Below, in pieces: positions 12,301 to 26,200 of a stretch of 64,000 bases of DNA. The DNA is taken from contig JAVUNC010000004.1 in assembly GCA_032173965.1 (NCBI GenBank), positions 2,742,501-2,806,500 on the forward strand, read 5' to 3'. Positions within the stretch are counted from its first letter, which is position 1, and each line of letters opens with the position of its first letter. Source of the stretch: Sitta carolinensis. Taxonomy: Eukaryota; Chordata; Aves; Passeriformes; Sittidae. A program made the translations under genes and the position numbers. The notes beneath the pieces were generated by a model. The model saw nothing but the letters and a program-made list of their open reading frames with translations. It did not search any database and was not told the origin of the DNA.

Positions 12301-13880
12301 AGTCAGATTCATGGACTGGAGCAGTTCTGGCTCCTATGGAAGTAGGGAAATCCTTATCCTGTGACCAAGGAAACCAGCCCAGGGTTGTAGGAGCTGAAGT
12401 TTGAAGGGAACTGGAGCCTACCACAACCTGCAGGCAAACCCAGGGCTCTGCTGGGCACCAGAACCCTTCCTGCCTCATCCCCAACAGGACCAGCTGAGCT
12501 CCAGGAGAATGGCAGCACCTTCCTGCTCTGCAGAGAGCTCTGGGCCACAGCAGGGGAATGCCCAGAGCCCAGGGACTTCAAACCAGAAGGCAAACACAGA
12601 GAATTCCTGCAAAGCCTCACGGGGCACTTCCCTTTGTGCCACCTTAAGGACCAGGCTCTGGAACATGATGGAAAGGGATTGTGAGAGTTCCTGGGCACAG
12701 TGCACTGAAACTGCTCAGAGCAGTGCACTTCTGAGCTGTGCAAACTCCACAGATCTCTGATGCATGAACAGAAGGAGAAGGGGGAGCTGGGGGAAGCAGT
12801 TGTGCTGCCTCTGGCTTCCTCGCCCTGTGGCTGCTCAGCAGCAGCCAGGAGACCACAATGCAGCTCCAAATTCTGCTCCCCCTGCCTGCATTTGCATGTG
12901 GAAATTTGGGTGCTTAGGAGGGAACAGTCTGTGACTTTTCTGCCAGAAGCTTCAACCATTTCAGGAAATCTGCACAGTAGCCATCAGCCAACCACTGCAA
13001 TCAAGGGATTGGCAAAAACATGCAGGAACTTAAGACAGCCTTCATAAAATCCATGTGATCGGCAGTGTTTATCCACAAAAGAGCAAATGTTCTGCAGGGA
13101 AGAGTCCCAGAAGAAGCAACTTTCCAACTCTGAATTTCAAAAGATGTAGAACACAGAGAGAAAACAATACCAACTACTTGAGACAACTCATGAGTGGGCA
13201 AGATCTGCTCCCTCAACCCCAGCAGTGCTGAGCTGCTGTAAATCCCAGTGTGTCCTGCTTCCCATTGATCTGCCAGCGAGGGAGCCAAGGAGAAGATCCA
13301 GGGCATATTTAGGTGATCAGAGCTCCAACAGCTCCCACAGACTGGGAGTTCCCAAATCCTTATTTCAGCTCCCAGTGACCTGCAGTGAAATTCCACAATA
13401 ACTTCCAGGAGCACAAGGAGCAAGGTGTGAAACACTACAGGGTATTCCAGAAATTTCCACTCCATTTCAAGCCCCATCTTTCCCTTAAAGCCAGAGCTTT
13501 CCAAGAACTTGGAACCAACAGGGCAATTCCTGCAATATATTCATTTGTGCTTTTCCAGATGTTATCTTTTCCAAAGAATTTTGCTGGATATGTTGGTCAT
13601 GTCACAGTTATTTTATCCACTGATAGAGCTGGTCTGTGCTCTGCAACTGCAAAATGGTAATGAACACATAAATAAAATAAAAGCTGGTCCAAACCTGGAT
13701 CTCATTACACAAAGTCAGGGGAAAGGTCTTCTCATCAAATATTTATCACTGCTCAGGCCACCTATGAATCTTCTGCAGCTGCTCAGCCTTTCCCATTTTT
13801 TGTGAAAACAAGGGCAGTTTGTGGAGATTGCCCAGTTGCTAGTGAATGCCCAATTTTATTTTGGATATTCATGGATCTTT

Positions 13881-13950
13881 CACAGAATCATTTAGGTTGG
13901 AAAAGACTTCTGAGAGCATCGAGTCCAACCTGTGACCTTTCAGGCCAAGC
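13881..13950 (-). mobile_element. Short CR1 fragment next to PINX1 exon 6
   Basis: CACAGAATCATTTAGGTTGG followed by GAGCATCGAGTCCAACCTG, the complement of a CR1 3' end. About 240 bp downstream of exon 6 in intron 6. Confidence 0.8.
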
Positions 13951-14189
13951 AAAATTCTTCTTTATGATGTACATTTCCTACCAAAAAATTAAAATACTGG
14001 AGTTCCCTATCTCCAAAGAAGTTACATCACGATAATCCACGAAAACAGGGATTAAATTTACTCTTATTTCCTCACAGTTCAAGCACAGCACTTCAAGTAG
14101 AAAAAACACATTGGCAGAAGACATTTGGATATTTTGTTATAAGGGATAATACACAAGGAAACAAGAGAAGGGAGAAGTTTCTTGTTTAC

Positions 14190-14266
14190 CTGGGTCTTGG
14201 CATTCTTCTGTCTTCTCCCAAAAATGCAGGACAGGTCCTGTTCAGTGCGTGACGAGAGATCCTTAC
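14190..14266 (-). CDS. PINX1: PINX1 exon 6 (last exon in the window)
   Basis: Acceptor CCTTCCAG ending at 14267, donor GTAAAC from 14189. Encodes residues 132-157, GKDLSSRTEQ then DLSCIFGRRQ then KNAKTQ, and ends in phase 0. The exon itself begins GTAAGG, which looks like a donor directly after the acceptor. The following coding exon is outside the window. Confidence 0.96.
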
Positions 14267-17200
14267 CTGGAAGGGGTAAAGAGAGGGAAAAACCTCAAAA
14301 CCTTCCCGTCTGAGGATGCATTTTGGTAACAGTGTGACCCACAGATTGAGAGGAATTGCCCTTGGAGATAAACAAAAATCAGGAAGGCCAGGCTGGATGG
14401 GGCTTGGAGCAAGCTGGGATAGTGGAAGGTGTCCCTGCCATGGCAGGGGGTTGGGGTTAGATGAACTTTAAGGTTCCTTCCAACCCAAAGCATGCTGTGG
14501 TTCTGTGCTAAAGCCACTAAATGAAGGTACACAAGAGGAAATGTGTGTATGCATTGGGATCTTTGGATTCTCATGGGGATTTCCCGTTTCTGACAGATTT
14601 AGGGAGCTCCTCCACACAATGAAAAAACCAAGTATTTTTCACTCAATGGGGACTTTTCTCCAATTTCTGATGTTGCTTCTCAAAAGCAAAAACCTCCACC
14701 TTTGCCACACACTGGGTTATTCCAACTCAAAACCATTTCAAGGGTGAAGCAAAGATTTCCAGGAGGGCCATTATTCCAGGAGGGCCATTATTCCCATCTG
14801 ATTGTTGTATGGTGAGCTGGATACCAGACACAGAGCAAGGAGAGGGAAGCAGGAGGGTGTGATGTGATATTCAGAGATACAGGCAGAGATTTGGCAATTC
14901 CACAGTGCAGGAGTTGTTGAGTTGTCCACTGCCTCTGTCAGAAAATTCTTTTGGAAAAGGCCAGCAAAAATTAAACAAAATTAATCCAGACAGGTCAACT
15001 TGTTAAGGCTCTTCTGTTGGGGTCTCGAGCACTTGATTTTCTGATTCCAAAATCAGTGACCTCAAAATGAATCTTGTAAAAGCCAAAAAAACCCAAACCA
15101 AACAAACAAACAAACAAAATCCCCAAATGTGACTTCTTCTTTTTCCTGGGATCCTTAACTGCCCCTCGAGGGTCAAGAGACTCATCAGCCTAGAGGAGCA
15201 AGTGCTCCCCAGCTTCCTGCTGCCTCACTGCACCACCTCTAAACTGCCTTGACCAAGCAAGCTGGAAGAGACCGGAGTTGCTTTCAGCCTTCTCTTGGCC
15301 AAGGCTTGGAATGTGATCCCTAAAATCCTCCTGCTCCCGTTTTCCTTTCTGTGCCTCCCCCTGGATGCGTCCCTCATTTCTCCTCCGGCAGAAAACCAAC
15401 TCAGCTGACAGCCCCAATCTCCTGCAGCATCACAGGGGAGCAGCTACTAGAGAAGCAGCTGCAGTCAGTGTTTTCATCTGAGGTTGGGGTGTCTTTCCCA
15501 GGCCCAGAGGGGGCTGTTCCTCCAGCAGCCAGGCTCCAAACCAGCCGCGGGAGCGGAAGCCGCGTTTGGGGCCGTCGCTGTTCCCTTCTCCCGCTTTTGT
15601 GTGAGCTTGTCTTGTTTAGTCTGGAAGGAAGCAGGATTGGACTTCAACAACACGAGCCTTTCTCAAATAACTTTTCCTCTTTCCCTGAAAAAAGGACAAT
15701 TTCCCTGTGTCAGGCCACAGGGGGTACAAGCAAATGAGGGGCTGCCTTGCGGAATTGTGACCAAACAAATCGGGGATACTGTGAATATGAAAGGCCTGAG
15801 CTGTGTTTTACATGCTCAAAAGACACTTCTTTTTTCCTCTATATTTAGTAAAAGGTTAAATCCAAATCAAAATAAATCCTCTTTGCTCAAACAGGCCATG
15901 GCCTCTGCACTTGCGAGCCCTGAACCAATTTAATTGTTTAATGTCATAAAGTGGCAGGCTCTCAAAGCTTGGACTTTGAGGTCGAATTATTTCACCAAAA
16001 ATCCCAAACCCTGATATGAAAATCTGGCCTCCATTCAGATATCAATTAGCTCAGTTTTAGCACAGGCATTTGCTGTCAGAAAACATTACACAGAGCTTTC
16101 AGTTTAATAAATCAGCCATTAGTGGAAACTGATTCTATCCATGCCCTGAAACGGGCACTCACCGTGTGAAAGGGGGAACAGAGCAAGAGGGAAAGGACTG
16201 AACAACTGTCAAGGGCCAGAACCTGGGCTGACTGAAATAATGTCATCACTCTGGGAAAGAAAGAAATCACTGAACTCCCAAGTTCTTGACAGAGTTTTTC
16301 TGGCTGCCCTAATTTCTCCCATAAAGTACCTGGTCGATGTAAGAGGGCTTTCCTCTTCCTTCATGCAGGTTTAATCTGATCCTGATCTCATCCATGTGAT
16401 CTCTGAGCAGGGGTTACTGGGGATTGCAGGGTTAGTGCCACGCAGATGCCCAAGGCACTCCCACCTCACCTCTGCCTCCTGCTCCCATCCCTGCCACACC
16501 CCAACCCCTCAGAATATTCCCTGCTCCTTTATTCCGTTCCTTCACTAAGGAATTGTTTTAGTCCCAACACCAGCAGCCTAAGGCCATCCAAAAATGCCCA
16601 AAATAAAGAGGAGCAGCACATTAGAGCTTTAAGCAAGTCGCTGCAGGGGGTGTTTCTAAACCCAGGTTTTACTTGCCAAATTTAGACTCCACAAGGCAAC
16701 AGGTCACCTTGAGCAGGGTTTGTTCTAATCTTGGCCAGGGCTTATAAAACAACAAAACTCCTCTTACCTTTGGCAAACTTCATATAATGGACACGTTTCT
16801 TGGAAGATTTGGATTTTTCTTCGAGGCTGAATGTCTTTTTCTGCTTTTTCACTGAGGACTCTAAAAAAAAAACCCAACAAACTCCAAGCAAACAGGGACC
16901 AGCTCTGTTAGAGACACTTAAGCACCAAATTCAAACATCAGTGTAATTAACTTTCTCTCTCAAAATCCAGTCAACAACATATCATAAAGTATTACTGAAG
17001 GAAGCATTCTATGGTTTGTCTGAAATATGTCAGTGTTTGCTTTTTTTTCCCCCATCCCCTTTATTTCCCATTTCCAGTCCAATATAATTTGAAAAGGCAG
17101 ATACAGGTACTCTGGGTCAAAGGCAAATTCATCTCTGTGGAAAGAAAATAATAATAGTGCTGTTTTTCATAGAGTATCTCCAGCATCAGAGTCTGAGAAA

Positions 17201-20200
17201 AATGTAAGAAATAGTGGGAAATAAAATACTGATTGAGCAGAAAGAAAAAGGGGGGAACACCCACCCACCCCACCCAGAAATTTAATTTCTAACCCTACAC
17301 AAAATACCTTTATTTGGACATAAGCTGATACATCTGTGTAAGGAAAGTGGAAGGTGACAAAGCTTTTCTGTCCCTGAGGCCAGCTAGAACAAACTGCCAC
17401 ATCCCTATTATCTCATTTTCCAGGCTTCCAGAAGAGGGGCTGCATCTAAACTGACCCCTGGGAATGGTCTCTGGGGCTGGCTCAGTCCCAGAGTCACTCA
17501 GGAGTACTTTGGGAGACTGTGAGCAGGTCAAAGCCACGTGAAGGATTAATCTCACTATTTAACAGCCCAGAGATCACGTCCTTCTGCTGTGGCAGGTTAT
17601 TTTGGGGGTACAAATATCCTGTGTGCAGCCACAGAGCCTGTTAATTTACACAATATTGCCAGAAAGAGACAATTAACCTGTTGTCCAGTTAATTACTGCC
17701 TTACTAGTCCTGAAAAGAGGCACCCCAGGAGTCTCTGCTCTGTAACTCCACAGAAGGTTACTATGGTGAGATGTTTTTTTCCTCCCTGTGGGATGGGTAG
17801 GGAAATCAACCCATACCCCAAGGGCCAAGCTGAGTCACCTTTTTTATGTGATCCCACCCTGGAAAGCTCTGCTGCCCAAGCTTTTCTGACACTGGAACTC
17901 CAGCACTTCCCTGTTTGAAAGACAATGCCACCTGATGAAGCCCTGAGCTAAAACTGAAATCCTCAGCCTGCAGTGGGAGAGCTGAGGGCCAGCAGGCTGA
18001 GATCCACTCTGCCACACCGATGGGAAGAGAAAGGACCAGCAAATCCAGCTTTTAACAAAAGATCCTCAATAAAAAGGGGAAAGCAAGGATCCCAACTAAA
18101 ATATCCTGACAGCGATGCAGCACTGTGAGCCTGGTTTCCCATCTCCTGGTAGCAAAAGGAGCATTACACAGCAGAGGGTTTCCACAGAGCCCTCCTCCTC
18201 CATGCAATTCCTGCAGGGAAAGGGGCAGCAGCACCGCCTCGTGCCTGCAGGGAGGAATTTCACTAAAGAACGTGCTGGCACGTGCAGTGGGCAGGGAAAT
18301 ACATCCCTGTGTCTTCCAGGGACTGGAAAAGCCGCTGACAAACTCAGCAAGTGCTGCAGGAGTTATTAATGTACTTTTTAAAGCAATTTAGTCGGGGCAA
18401 TAAAGCCATGAAAGTGGCACTTCTGCAGCAAATGTGATGGAGGTGTGCCAAAGCACTGCCAGGATGCTGTTCCCGCTTTTTATCCATGGGAAAGGGACAG
18501 GCACCATCACTGAGGATCCCAGCAAAAGAGCCAGGAATTATAGAATGGTTTGTGTGGGAAGAGTCCCAACTCCCCTCCACTGTCCCGGGTTGCTCCAAGC
18601 CCTGTCTAGCCTGGCCTTGGACACTTCCAGGGATCCTCAGCTTCTCTGGGCAACCTGTGCCAGGGCCTCACCACCACTGGATGAATTTCTTCCTAAGATT
18701 TAATCTAATCTAAACCTGCCTTCACTGGGTGCTCAGCTAGGAAAAAAAAAATAAAGAAAAGACAGCTAAAGGTACATCCACTGAGGGCATTTGAATGGTG
18801 GCATCAACCCCCACGGGGCCCTTCCTTTCCGACCTCTAATTGCAATCCAGCTCTGGCAACTGCACCAGTTCTTTAAGAACAATGAAGTTTTCCAGCTGAC
18901 TTTTAATGCAGTTTGAAACTGGAGGGTGGCCAGTAATGTAACATTTGCTCCTGCAGCACAGCTGCAGGCAGAGTTTTTTCTGGATGAGTTTTGCCAGCTT
19001 CAACGATTGCCAAAAAAACAAGTTTCAGAGCAAAGCCTTTCTGTAAATCACCAAATGTAACTCTGACCTGAATTTTCAAGGTGCGCCCAAATTTGTTCTC
19101 AGTGATTGAAAACTTGTCCCACCTCCTAAAAGGACCAAAGTCCCTGAGTGAAACAGGGAGAAGAGTTCTCAAGGGTCACTTTGTGTGAGGTGACCCAGGA
19201 AGAGTGCAGAGTTTAGGACCAAGCCTTGCTCCTTGAACCTGCCTCTGCTGACTCACGGTGGCCCTGGGCAAGTCATTTCAGCTCTCTGCTCATCAGTCTG
19301 CAGGTTTCCCACCAGTTACACCTCCCTGATCTTCCCAGGGCTCAAGTTGCAACTTGGGTAGGATTTAGAGACAGGAACTCTTGGAATTTCCCCATGAAAT
19401 GCTCTCCTACCTCTCCAGGAGCTGAGTGACAGCACAGAGTCCTGGGTGGCCTCATGATCCCACAAGATCAACTTGCACAGCAAGTTAAAAAAGGTGTTTT
19501 GAGGCATCAGGCTCAGAATTTTAATCCCAGTTATCCAGGATTAGAAAATTTCCTTGCTAACTGGTTTTCCTCCTGTTATTCCTGTTTTCTCTCCTAGCAA
19601 TTCTTCTGTGCTCAAAGGTCAGGAAGGAATGAATGAAGAGCTGCTAAATTCACTAATCTGGCAATTCTGCCCCAGCAGCACAAGGACAGGCTGTGTCCAA
19701 GCAGGAGCCCTTGGTTTAACAACACTCCAGAGAGGTGTTTAGATAGAAAACCAGAGTTTAAACCGAGTTTAACTAAAGGAGAGATGATAAATCAACCAAT
19801 TCTTTCTCTAAGCTCATATCCACCACAACTTCCTAACTTCATTTTCACAAAGCAAAGTCAGCTCGTAAGAAGCTTTTCAAAAATAGAAGATTTTAAAAAT
19901 AGCCCTTTTGGGAAAGTTTCCCCACTTGTGTGCTCAACACCAGGGCTACAAAAATCACTTTATGCCACACTCAAAGCAGAGATGCAGAACTCTGAGACAA
20001 AAGCTACAGAGCAGCTCTCCAAGGACAGGAAAAGGAGGTATTTAAGAAGCCACTGGAGCATGGAAGCCAAGCGTGACAGTTCATTAGCAAAAGGAAGGCA
20101 AAGCACTGCAGTGCTGAGTGATTTTGCTGAGCCTTCAGACAGATTCTGTGTGCTTTACAAAGAAATAAATGTTCCTGTAGGTACAGCCCAGGAAAAATGC

Positions 20201-23200
20201 CCCAAATATTGTGATCCTGGATGAAAGAAACAGGTTTAGCATTCTATGTTTTCTTTCCTCAACACAAAGCCTTTCTTTGAGTCCTGAGAGTCAAACTGAT
20301 CCACTGAGATCCATGAATCCATGGTCATGGATGGTGACATATCCATGAGTTTGGGGAAGAAGGAGGAGTTCTCAACCTTATCAAAGATATTATTTGCATC
20401 ACAAACTGGGCCTCAGGAAACTTCTTTAAGACACAGAATGGAAACTCTGTTGAGCTTCCAGCATCTGATTGAGCCAAGCATGAACCTACCTGTTTCACCC
20501 TGTCCATGGCAGTTATTCAGCTCAGCCAGAAGCTGGTTGAAGTCATCCTGATGAGCAATCCAGTTGTCCTGTAAATATCACCCACATGAATACAAGGCAG
20601 AAGTCTTCAGAACTAACACAAGTTTTAGAAAACAGCTATTAAGTCTCTTAGAAGTGAATTAATTAGATATATCCAATGCTTGTTGGTGGGAAGCTCCACA
20701 GGTAGTAACACCAACCACAGCTCCTACAGTCACCCCAAAGTGAAATGAAATTAAAAGGGTTGTCTTGGAAAATCCTAAACAATCCTGTTTGGTACATGCT
20801 ACCACCAGCTGTGACAACAGATTTCACTAATATTCCATTAAATAATTGTGCTTCTGCTGAAAGGGGATGCATTCCCTGCCCTGGGCCTAGTGCTCACCTC
20901 GTGGTTGACAGTAGCTCCTAATCCCAGCACGTCGTTTTTCACCTTAACTCTGATGTGCTCTGGATTCCCTTGCTCCTGAGCCCCGAGACCCTAAGGAGGA
21001 TTTGAGGGTAAAAATGTAAGGATTTTATAGCAGCAGTTAGAGCTTTTGGACTGTAAGACAGTTCACAAGGAAATACAGCAAGAAATCACAACTTCCTATT
21101 AATTTGCCTGCTTGTAGCTGAATTCATTCACAGGTGTTACCACACAACACACAAAGTTTTTTAAATTCACTACTTAAGCCTCCAGCAAAACATTATAAGC
21201 ACTAAAATAGCAACAACATTAAGTAGTTGGGTGATTAATCAGGAAGCCACCTGACATTCCTAGGCAGGCCCAAAGTGTTTACAGTTTTCAAACAAGGCAC
21301 TACAGAAGAAGAAAATGCCTCTCCCCAAAATCATCTCTGTCGCTGGGAAGGGTAATGGGAATAAGGCAGATCCACATGGAAAACATAATCCAGACCAAAT
21401 TTATATGGGAGGAGAGCAGGGAGGGGCAGGGGAGAAGCAGGCTGGAGCCAGCAGGACATTCACAGCTCCTTCTACCTCATAAGTGGATGAAATTTTTGGA
21501 GCAAAAGCTTTGGGGTTGTTTAATATGAAGCAATATTCAGGCTCAGGGTTATCTTTCTCAACTCTATGGTCAAGGCTAAAAAATTAAAAGGCAAAGATTT
21601 GGGTTTAAAATGTTGCTCCTGGTATTTACCTGCCTTTTGCCTCATGTGTCACAAATCATCAGCCAAATGTGCTAGAATTAATAAAACATTTACGTGGTGC
21701 TGCAGTGGAGAGAAGCCCTGCAGACACATCCTGGGATATTGAATATTTGAAGGGATCAGGCCTATTAGGAAAAGGCTGTTGCTGTTACAAACAAAGAAGA
21801 GTTTATTTGGTCAAATTTGCCTTGAAACTTCTGCTGACTAAAAAGTATGGAAGCAAGCATGACACTTGGCCACACATCCTTCCCTGACCCAACTCCAGTA
21901 CATCCAGTGACAGGACTGGTGTTAAACAGCCTAATTTCACTGCCCAGATGGGCTTTTGCCCCTTAATTTGAGCAAGGCAAAGTTCCATTTGTCCAAGTTT
22001 GTAATGGAATGGAGATGTAAATCCTTCTTGCACAGCTGTTGGCAAGGAGGATCCAGTATCTTGAGTGGGAAACGTTGTGAGGTAACAGTTTAAATTCAAA
22101 ATAGGTTTTAAGGCATTTTACAGAATTGAGAATGATCCTAATTTCTAGCCTTTTAAGGATAGAAGTCTGGAAGAGGAACTCTAGGAGAATAAGTAAAGAT
22201 AGTGGGGGTTTTGTGGGGAGTCTTATCACTGAACACCCTGATGTGCAGCCCCAGATCTCAGCTTTGCTGAGGCACCTCTGTGGAATTAAAACTGCAGTTT
22301 GCAGGTGTCTGTGCTGACCTGGAGGTTTTCATTAGTGCCAGAAACCAGTCCCCTCACCCACAGGTCCTGGCTGCAGCTGGGAAGGGACACAGTCACAGCA
22401 TTTTGGGGGTTCAAGGAACAGATCAGAAAAAAAATCCTTGAACCAGGTGAAAGACAAAGCAGGTCCTGGAGTTGCTTTAAAGAGTATCAAAAGCAGGGAG
22501 AGAATTGAGGGTTTAAAGGCAGCTTAAAACCTTTAACCTGATTTAATGTTCCAACTCCTGCTGCCACTTGGGAATTTAGACTGCCCAAGAATGGAGAGAA
22601 ACCAGAAAGCAGGAGAGGCAAAACCAAGACTTTGTAACAAAGTGTAGAAATCTATCACTGCTCAAATACTCTGTGTGCTTAAGGCAATAAATCAAAGGAG
22701 AGTCCCCTGGCAGTTTTAGACCCTTCAGCTACACAATTCTCCTTTAGATCCTACCTTCCCTTTGGACCAGCCCATCTTTTCCAGCATCTTCTGGCCAAAC
22801 CTGGAGTCATCGTTGCTCCAAGCGCTGTTTCGTGGATCCACGGACCACTTCTGCTTTCTGCGGGCTGCAGCAGGAAGGGAAAATTCCAACAGGCTCTGCT
22901 GGCACTCCCAGAGAGTTCTTGGTATTGAGTCAGTTCAAACAAAGCTCTTCGTTGCAAAAAAAAAAACCCACTCCAGAGCTTATGCCAGACTGAACATATT
23001 TTGGGGGTTAATTTTACTAAATAAAAAACTCAACAACAGCAATAAAAGTGTGGTGAAAATATTAATTATTAATGGGGAGATGCCAAAGTTGGATTGCTAC
23101 GGAAGTTGCTGTCCCTCAGGATGGGCTTCAGTTCAGGGAAGGCTTTAAGGATTACCATTTAGGTGTAAATTCCATATTTATTCCAATTTTGTTTTACATC

Positions 23201-26200
23201 TGGCTTCAACATGGAATCTGCAGGGGAGGAGATGATGCTGCTGCTTTCCCAGGTCTGGACAAAATCAATTCTCCAGGCTTCCCTTTAACCAGAACCCAGA
23301 AATTTTAATATTTGCCTTCCTAATAAAAGCCAAATCAAAAATCCAGTGTAAGTGAACAGAGAAAGGGAATGACAGAACACAAACCTGTGGGATTTCAGCT
23401 TTCGGATTTCTCAAGAATGGTTTATGGGGAAACTGAAAAGCTGCCAGAAATGATTGCAGGAGTCAAAAGATCCAAAGGAGAATGAAGGCTCCTTTGTCCT
23501 ATGTGGATTCCTAAAGAAATTACAGATTCCCAGGCCCACACGTTGCCTTTCCCACCAGTAACAGCTTCCTTGAAATCAAGGAAGAGCAGCCAGCCCCGTT
23601 AACCAGTCACTTGAAGTGTGCACCTAAGCCCGGGCAGGAAGAGAACCTAAATAAACAAGACAAACAAAGAATGGGAGGCAGGAAGATCACAAACTTCATT
23701 AAACACCATGGGAAATGCCGGATCAAAACTGACCGGGTAACCCAAGGCCACACAAGGCAGGGAGAAGCCAAACCCAACGAGGTGTTTTCAATGTAATCAG
23801 GAAGTCATCGTTCCCTAAAAGACAAGATTTGGGATTTGGGCCAGAGGGACTGAATATTACAGGGATGTTTGACTCATTTTTTGCCCAGTTTTGTTTCATT
23901 TTTAAGGAACTGTCAGAATTCAAGGTGGGGGCTTTTTTTATCACACTTCCGAACCTTTGAAGCTCCAAACAATCCCTAAAAAGTTTTTAGAGTGGGTTAA
24001 AGGCCTGAGGGCTGTGAGGGGAATCCAACCTTTGCCTGGTTCACTTCACTACAGGAAACAACTTATTAACCTCAGAGGCTGTTGGATCCCTGGAAGTGTC
24101 CAAGGCCAGGCTGGATGGGGCTTGGAACAGCCTGGGATAGTGGGAGGTGTCTCTGGCCATGGCAAGGATGAAATGGGATGAGCTTTAAGGCCCCTTCCAC
24201 CCCAAACCATCCTGGGATTCTGTGATTATTCCCACCAGGAAACCTTGAGAGCAGCAACTCCTCCAAGCCCTGCCAGTGCTGCCAAGAAAAGATGGGGAAG
24301 CAGCACTGTGGTGTGTGATTTTAAACATCCAAACAAACTGGGATTCCCTGCTGTTGGAACCCAGGATGCAGAGAATCTCTCTCTGCATGTTTTGAAGGAT
24401 CCAAACCCACTGACAAACACTGCTTTTAACCTTCATCCATGGAAAGGACTTCCTGGGCTTTGGGATGAAACAGAATTTTCAAGAATGTAAATAAGATAGT
24501 AGCATAGTATATCATTTATCACAGGGTGAGAAATTTAGATTTTTGGGTTTGTTAGTATGGTAAGTAGATGAAGACAAGATGGAAGATCCTTGTTGTTTTT
24601 AGGCTTCCTTCTCCTTCATCTGCTCCATGTTCTGCAGTGTTTGGGACACAGGACCATTGGCTGGAATTTGCCACAGTGCAGAGTTATGTGAATAGAAATT
24701 TCGTTAGTTATTAGTAGAAAAGCAGAAATAATGAACATTCCTGTTGATAATTGGGTAAATTATCTTTAAGAGAACCTTGATTCAGTGTCTTTTTGGCTTT
24801 TGGGGTGTTTTCTCCTTCATGCTAAGCTGGTGTAAAGCCTGGTGTGCAGAAATTGCTAAGAAAATAATAAACAACCTGGAGAACGAGAACAACCAAGAGT
24901 CCTGTTTGCCTTTTTTCCCAGCAAGGACTTTTGTAAAAAACCTCCCCTATCAAGGGAGAGATGTGTGTGAGTGGAAGAACTGCCACCCCTGCTGCCCCAA
25001 GGAGAATCAAAGGGCTCAGCCTGGAGGAAAAGGAGGCTCAGGGGAGCTTTTCTGGCTCTGCACAGCTCCCTGACAGGAGGGGACAGCTGGGGATGAGGCT
25101 CTGCTCCCAGGGAACAGGGAGAGGAGGAGAGGAACAGCCTCAAATTGTGCCAGGGGAGGTTTGGATTGGACATGAGGGAAAAAATTCTTCATGAAAAACA
25201 TTGGAACAGGCTGCCCAAGGCAGTGCTGGGTTCCCCATCCCTGGAGGGATTTCAAAGCCCTGTGGCTGTGGCACTTGGGGACATGGGGCAGTGCTGGCCT
25301 TGGCACTGCTTGGACTCGATGGTCTTGGAGATCTTTTCCAGCCTCAGTGATTCTGGTTCAAGGATTCCCACAGATCTTCTGCTCCCCAGCTGGGCTGCTG
25401 TCCCTTCTTTTCAACCACAACCTCAAAAGTGAATTTCTGTTTGTTCCTGAATCTGTCTCCCTGTGGAGAAGCCCCTGAGATGTTTTGCTCCCAGGAGGTT
25501 GTTGGTAACAAAGCACAAGGGCACCAAACTCACGTATTTCTGGAAATTAAGAGACCTGCCCTTTCAATCTAAGTATTGCAAACTTCTTAGCTACACTGTG
25601 AGATTAATCCTCACATTTCTGCCAGGTTAACATACTCTGATTTTTAAACGGGTGCAGGAAAAATCCCCAAACAAACTTACTTTCATCTTTAGAGAATTAT
25701 TTAAGGAAGCCAGGACCAGCTCCATGCCATTTACAGAAAACATAAAATCATCTTTGCTGTCCAAACAGACAACAAAATCCACTAATTACTCAATAATTCA
25801 CCAGAAATGTTTGTTCACTGCTGTCTTTAGAGTGGGAGAGGACACCAGGTACAAGATTCAGCTCCTAACTTAACACCAGTTTTCTGGGCTGCTCCAAAAC
25901 TGATGCCACAGATGGTGATGGAAATCTGGGAGAGCAGCACCATCCAGTGGAGAAAATCCTCATTTCTTTAGGGAATCACAGAACCACTGAGGTAGGAAAA
26001 CACCTCCAAGATCACCGAGTCTAACCACCCCAGCAGTGCCAAGGCCACCACTGCCCCATGTCCCCAAGTGCCACAGCCACAGGGATTTGAAATCCCTCCA
26101 GGAATGGGGAACCCAGCACTGCCCTGGGCAGCTGTGCCAGGGCTGGATAACTCAAAGTATTGTAGAACCTGGACAAGATCCATTACTAATCCCTTTTCCA

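Larger units (their letters stand above)
1..14189 (-). other. PINX1: PINX1 intron 6 (incomplete) and its contents
   Basis: By position this is intron 6. Both strands were read for the expected Lys-rich final exon and none was found. Besides the CR1 copies, the solo LTR, the duplication and the simple repeats listed separately, 1-1100 is GC-richer with a CpG cluster near 545-680. From 1740 to 3060 the sequence is AT-rich with nothing recognisable. 4580-7530, 9430-10960 and 12310-13870 hold no feature I can name. Confidence 0.7.
14267..16767 (-). other. PINX1: PINX1 intron 5
   Basis: Holds a CR1 tail close to exon 6, the 17-bp duplication, an AAAC repeat and a small CpG-rich patch at about 15540-15600. 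The rest has no recognised feature. Confidence 0.85.

Noticed and set aside
11526..12484. Frames of 137-190 codons on both strands
   Set aside because: They lie mostly within a long CR1 remnant; the frames follow the dead non-coding end of the element.
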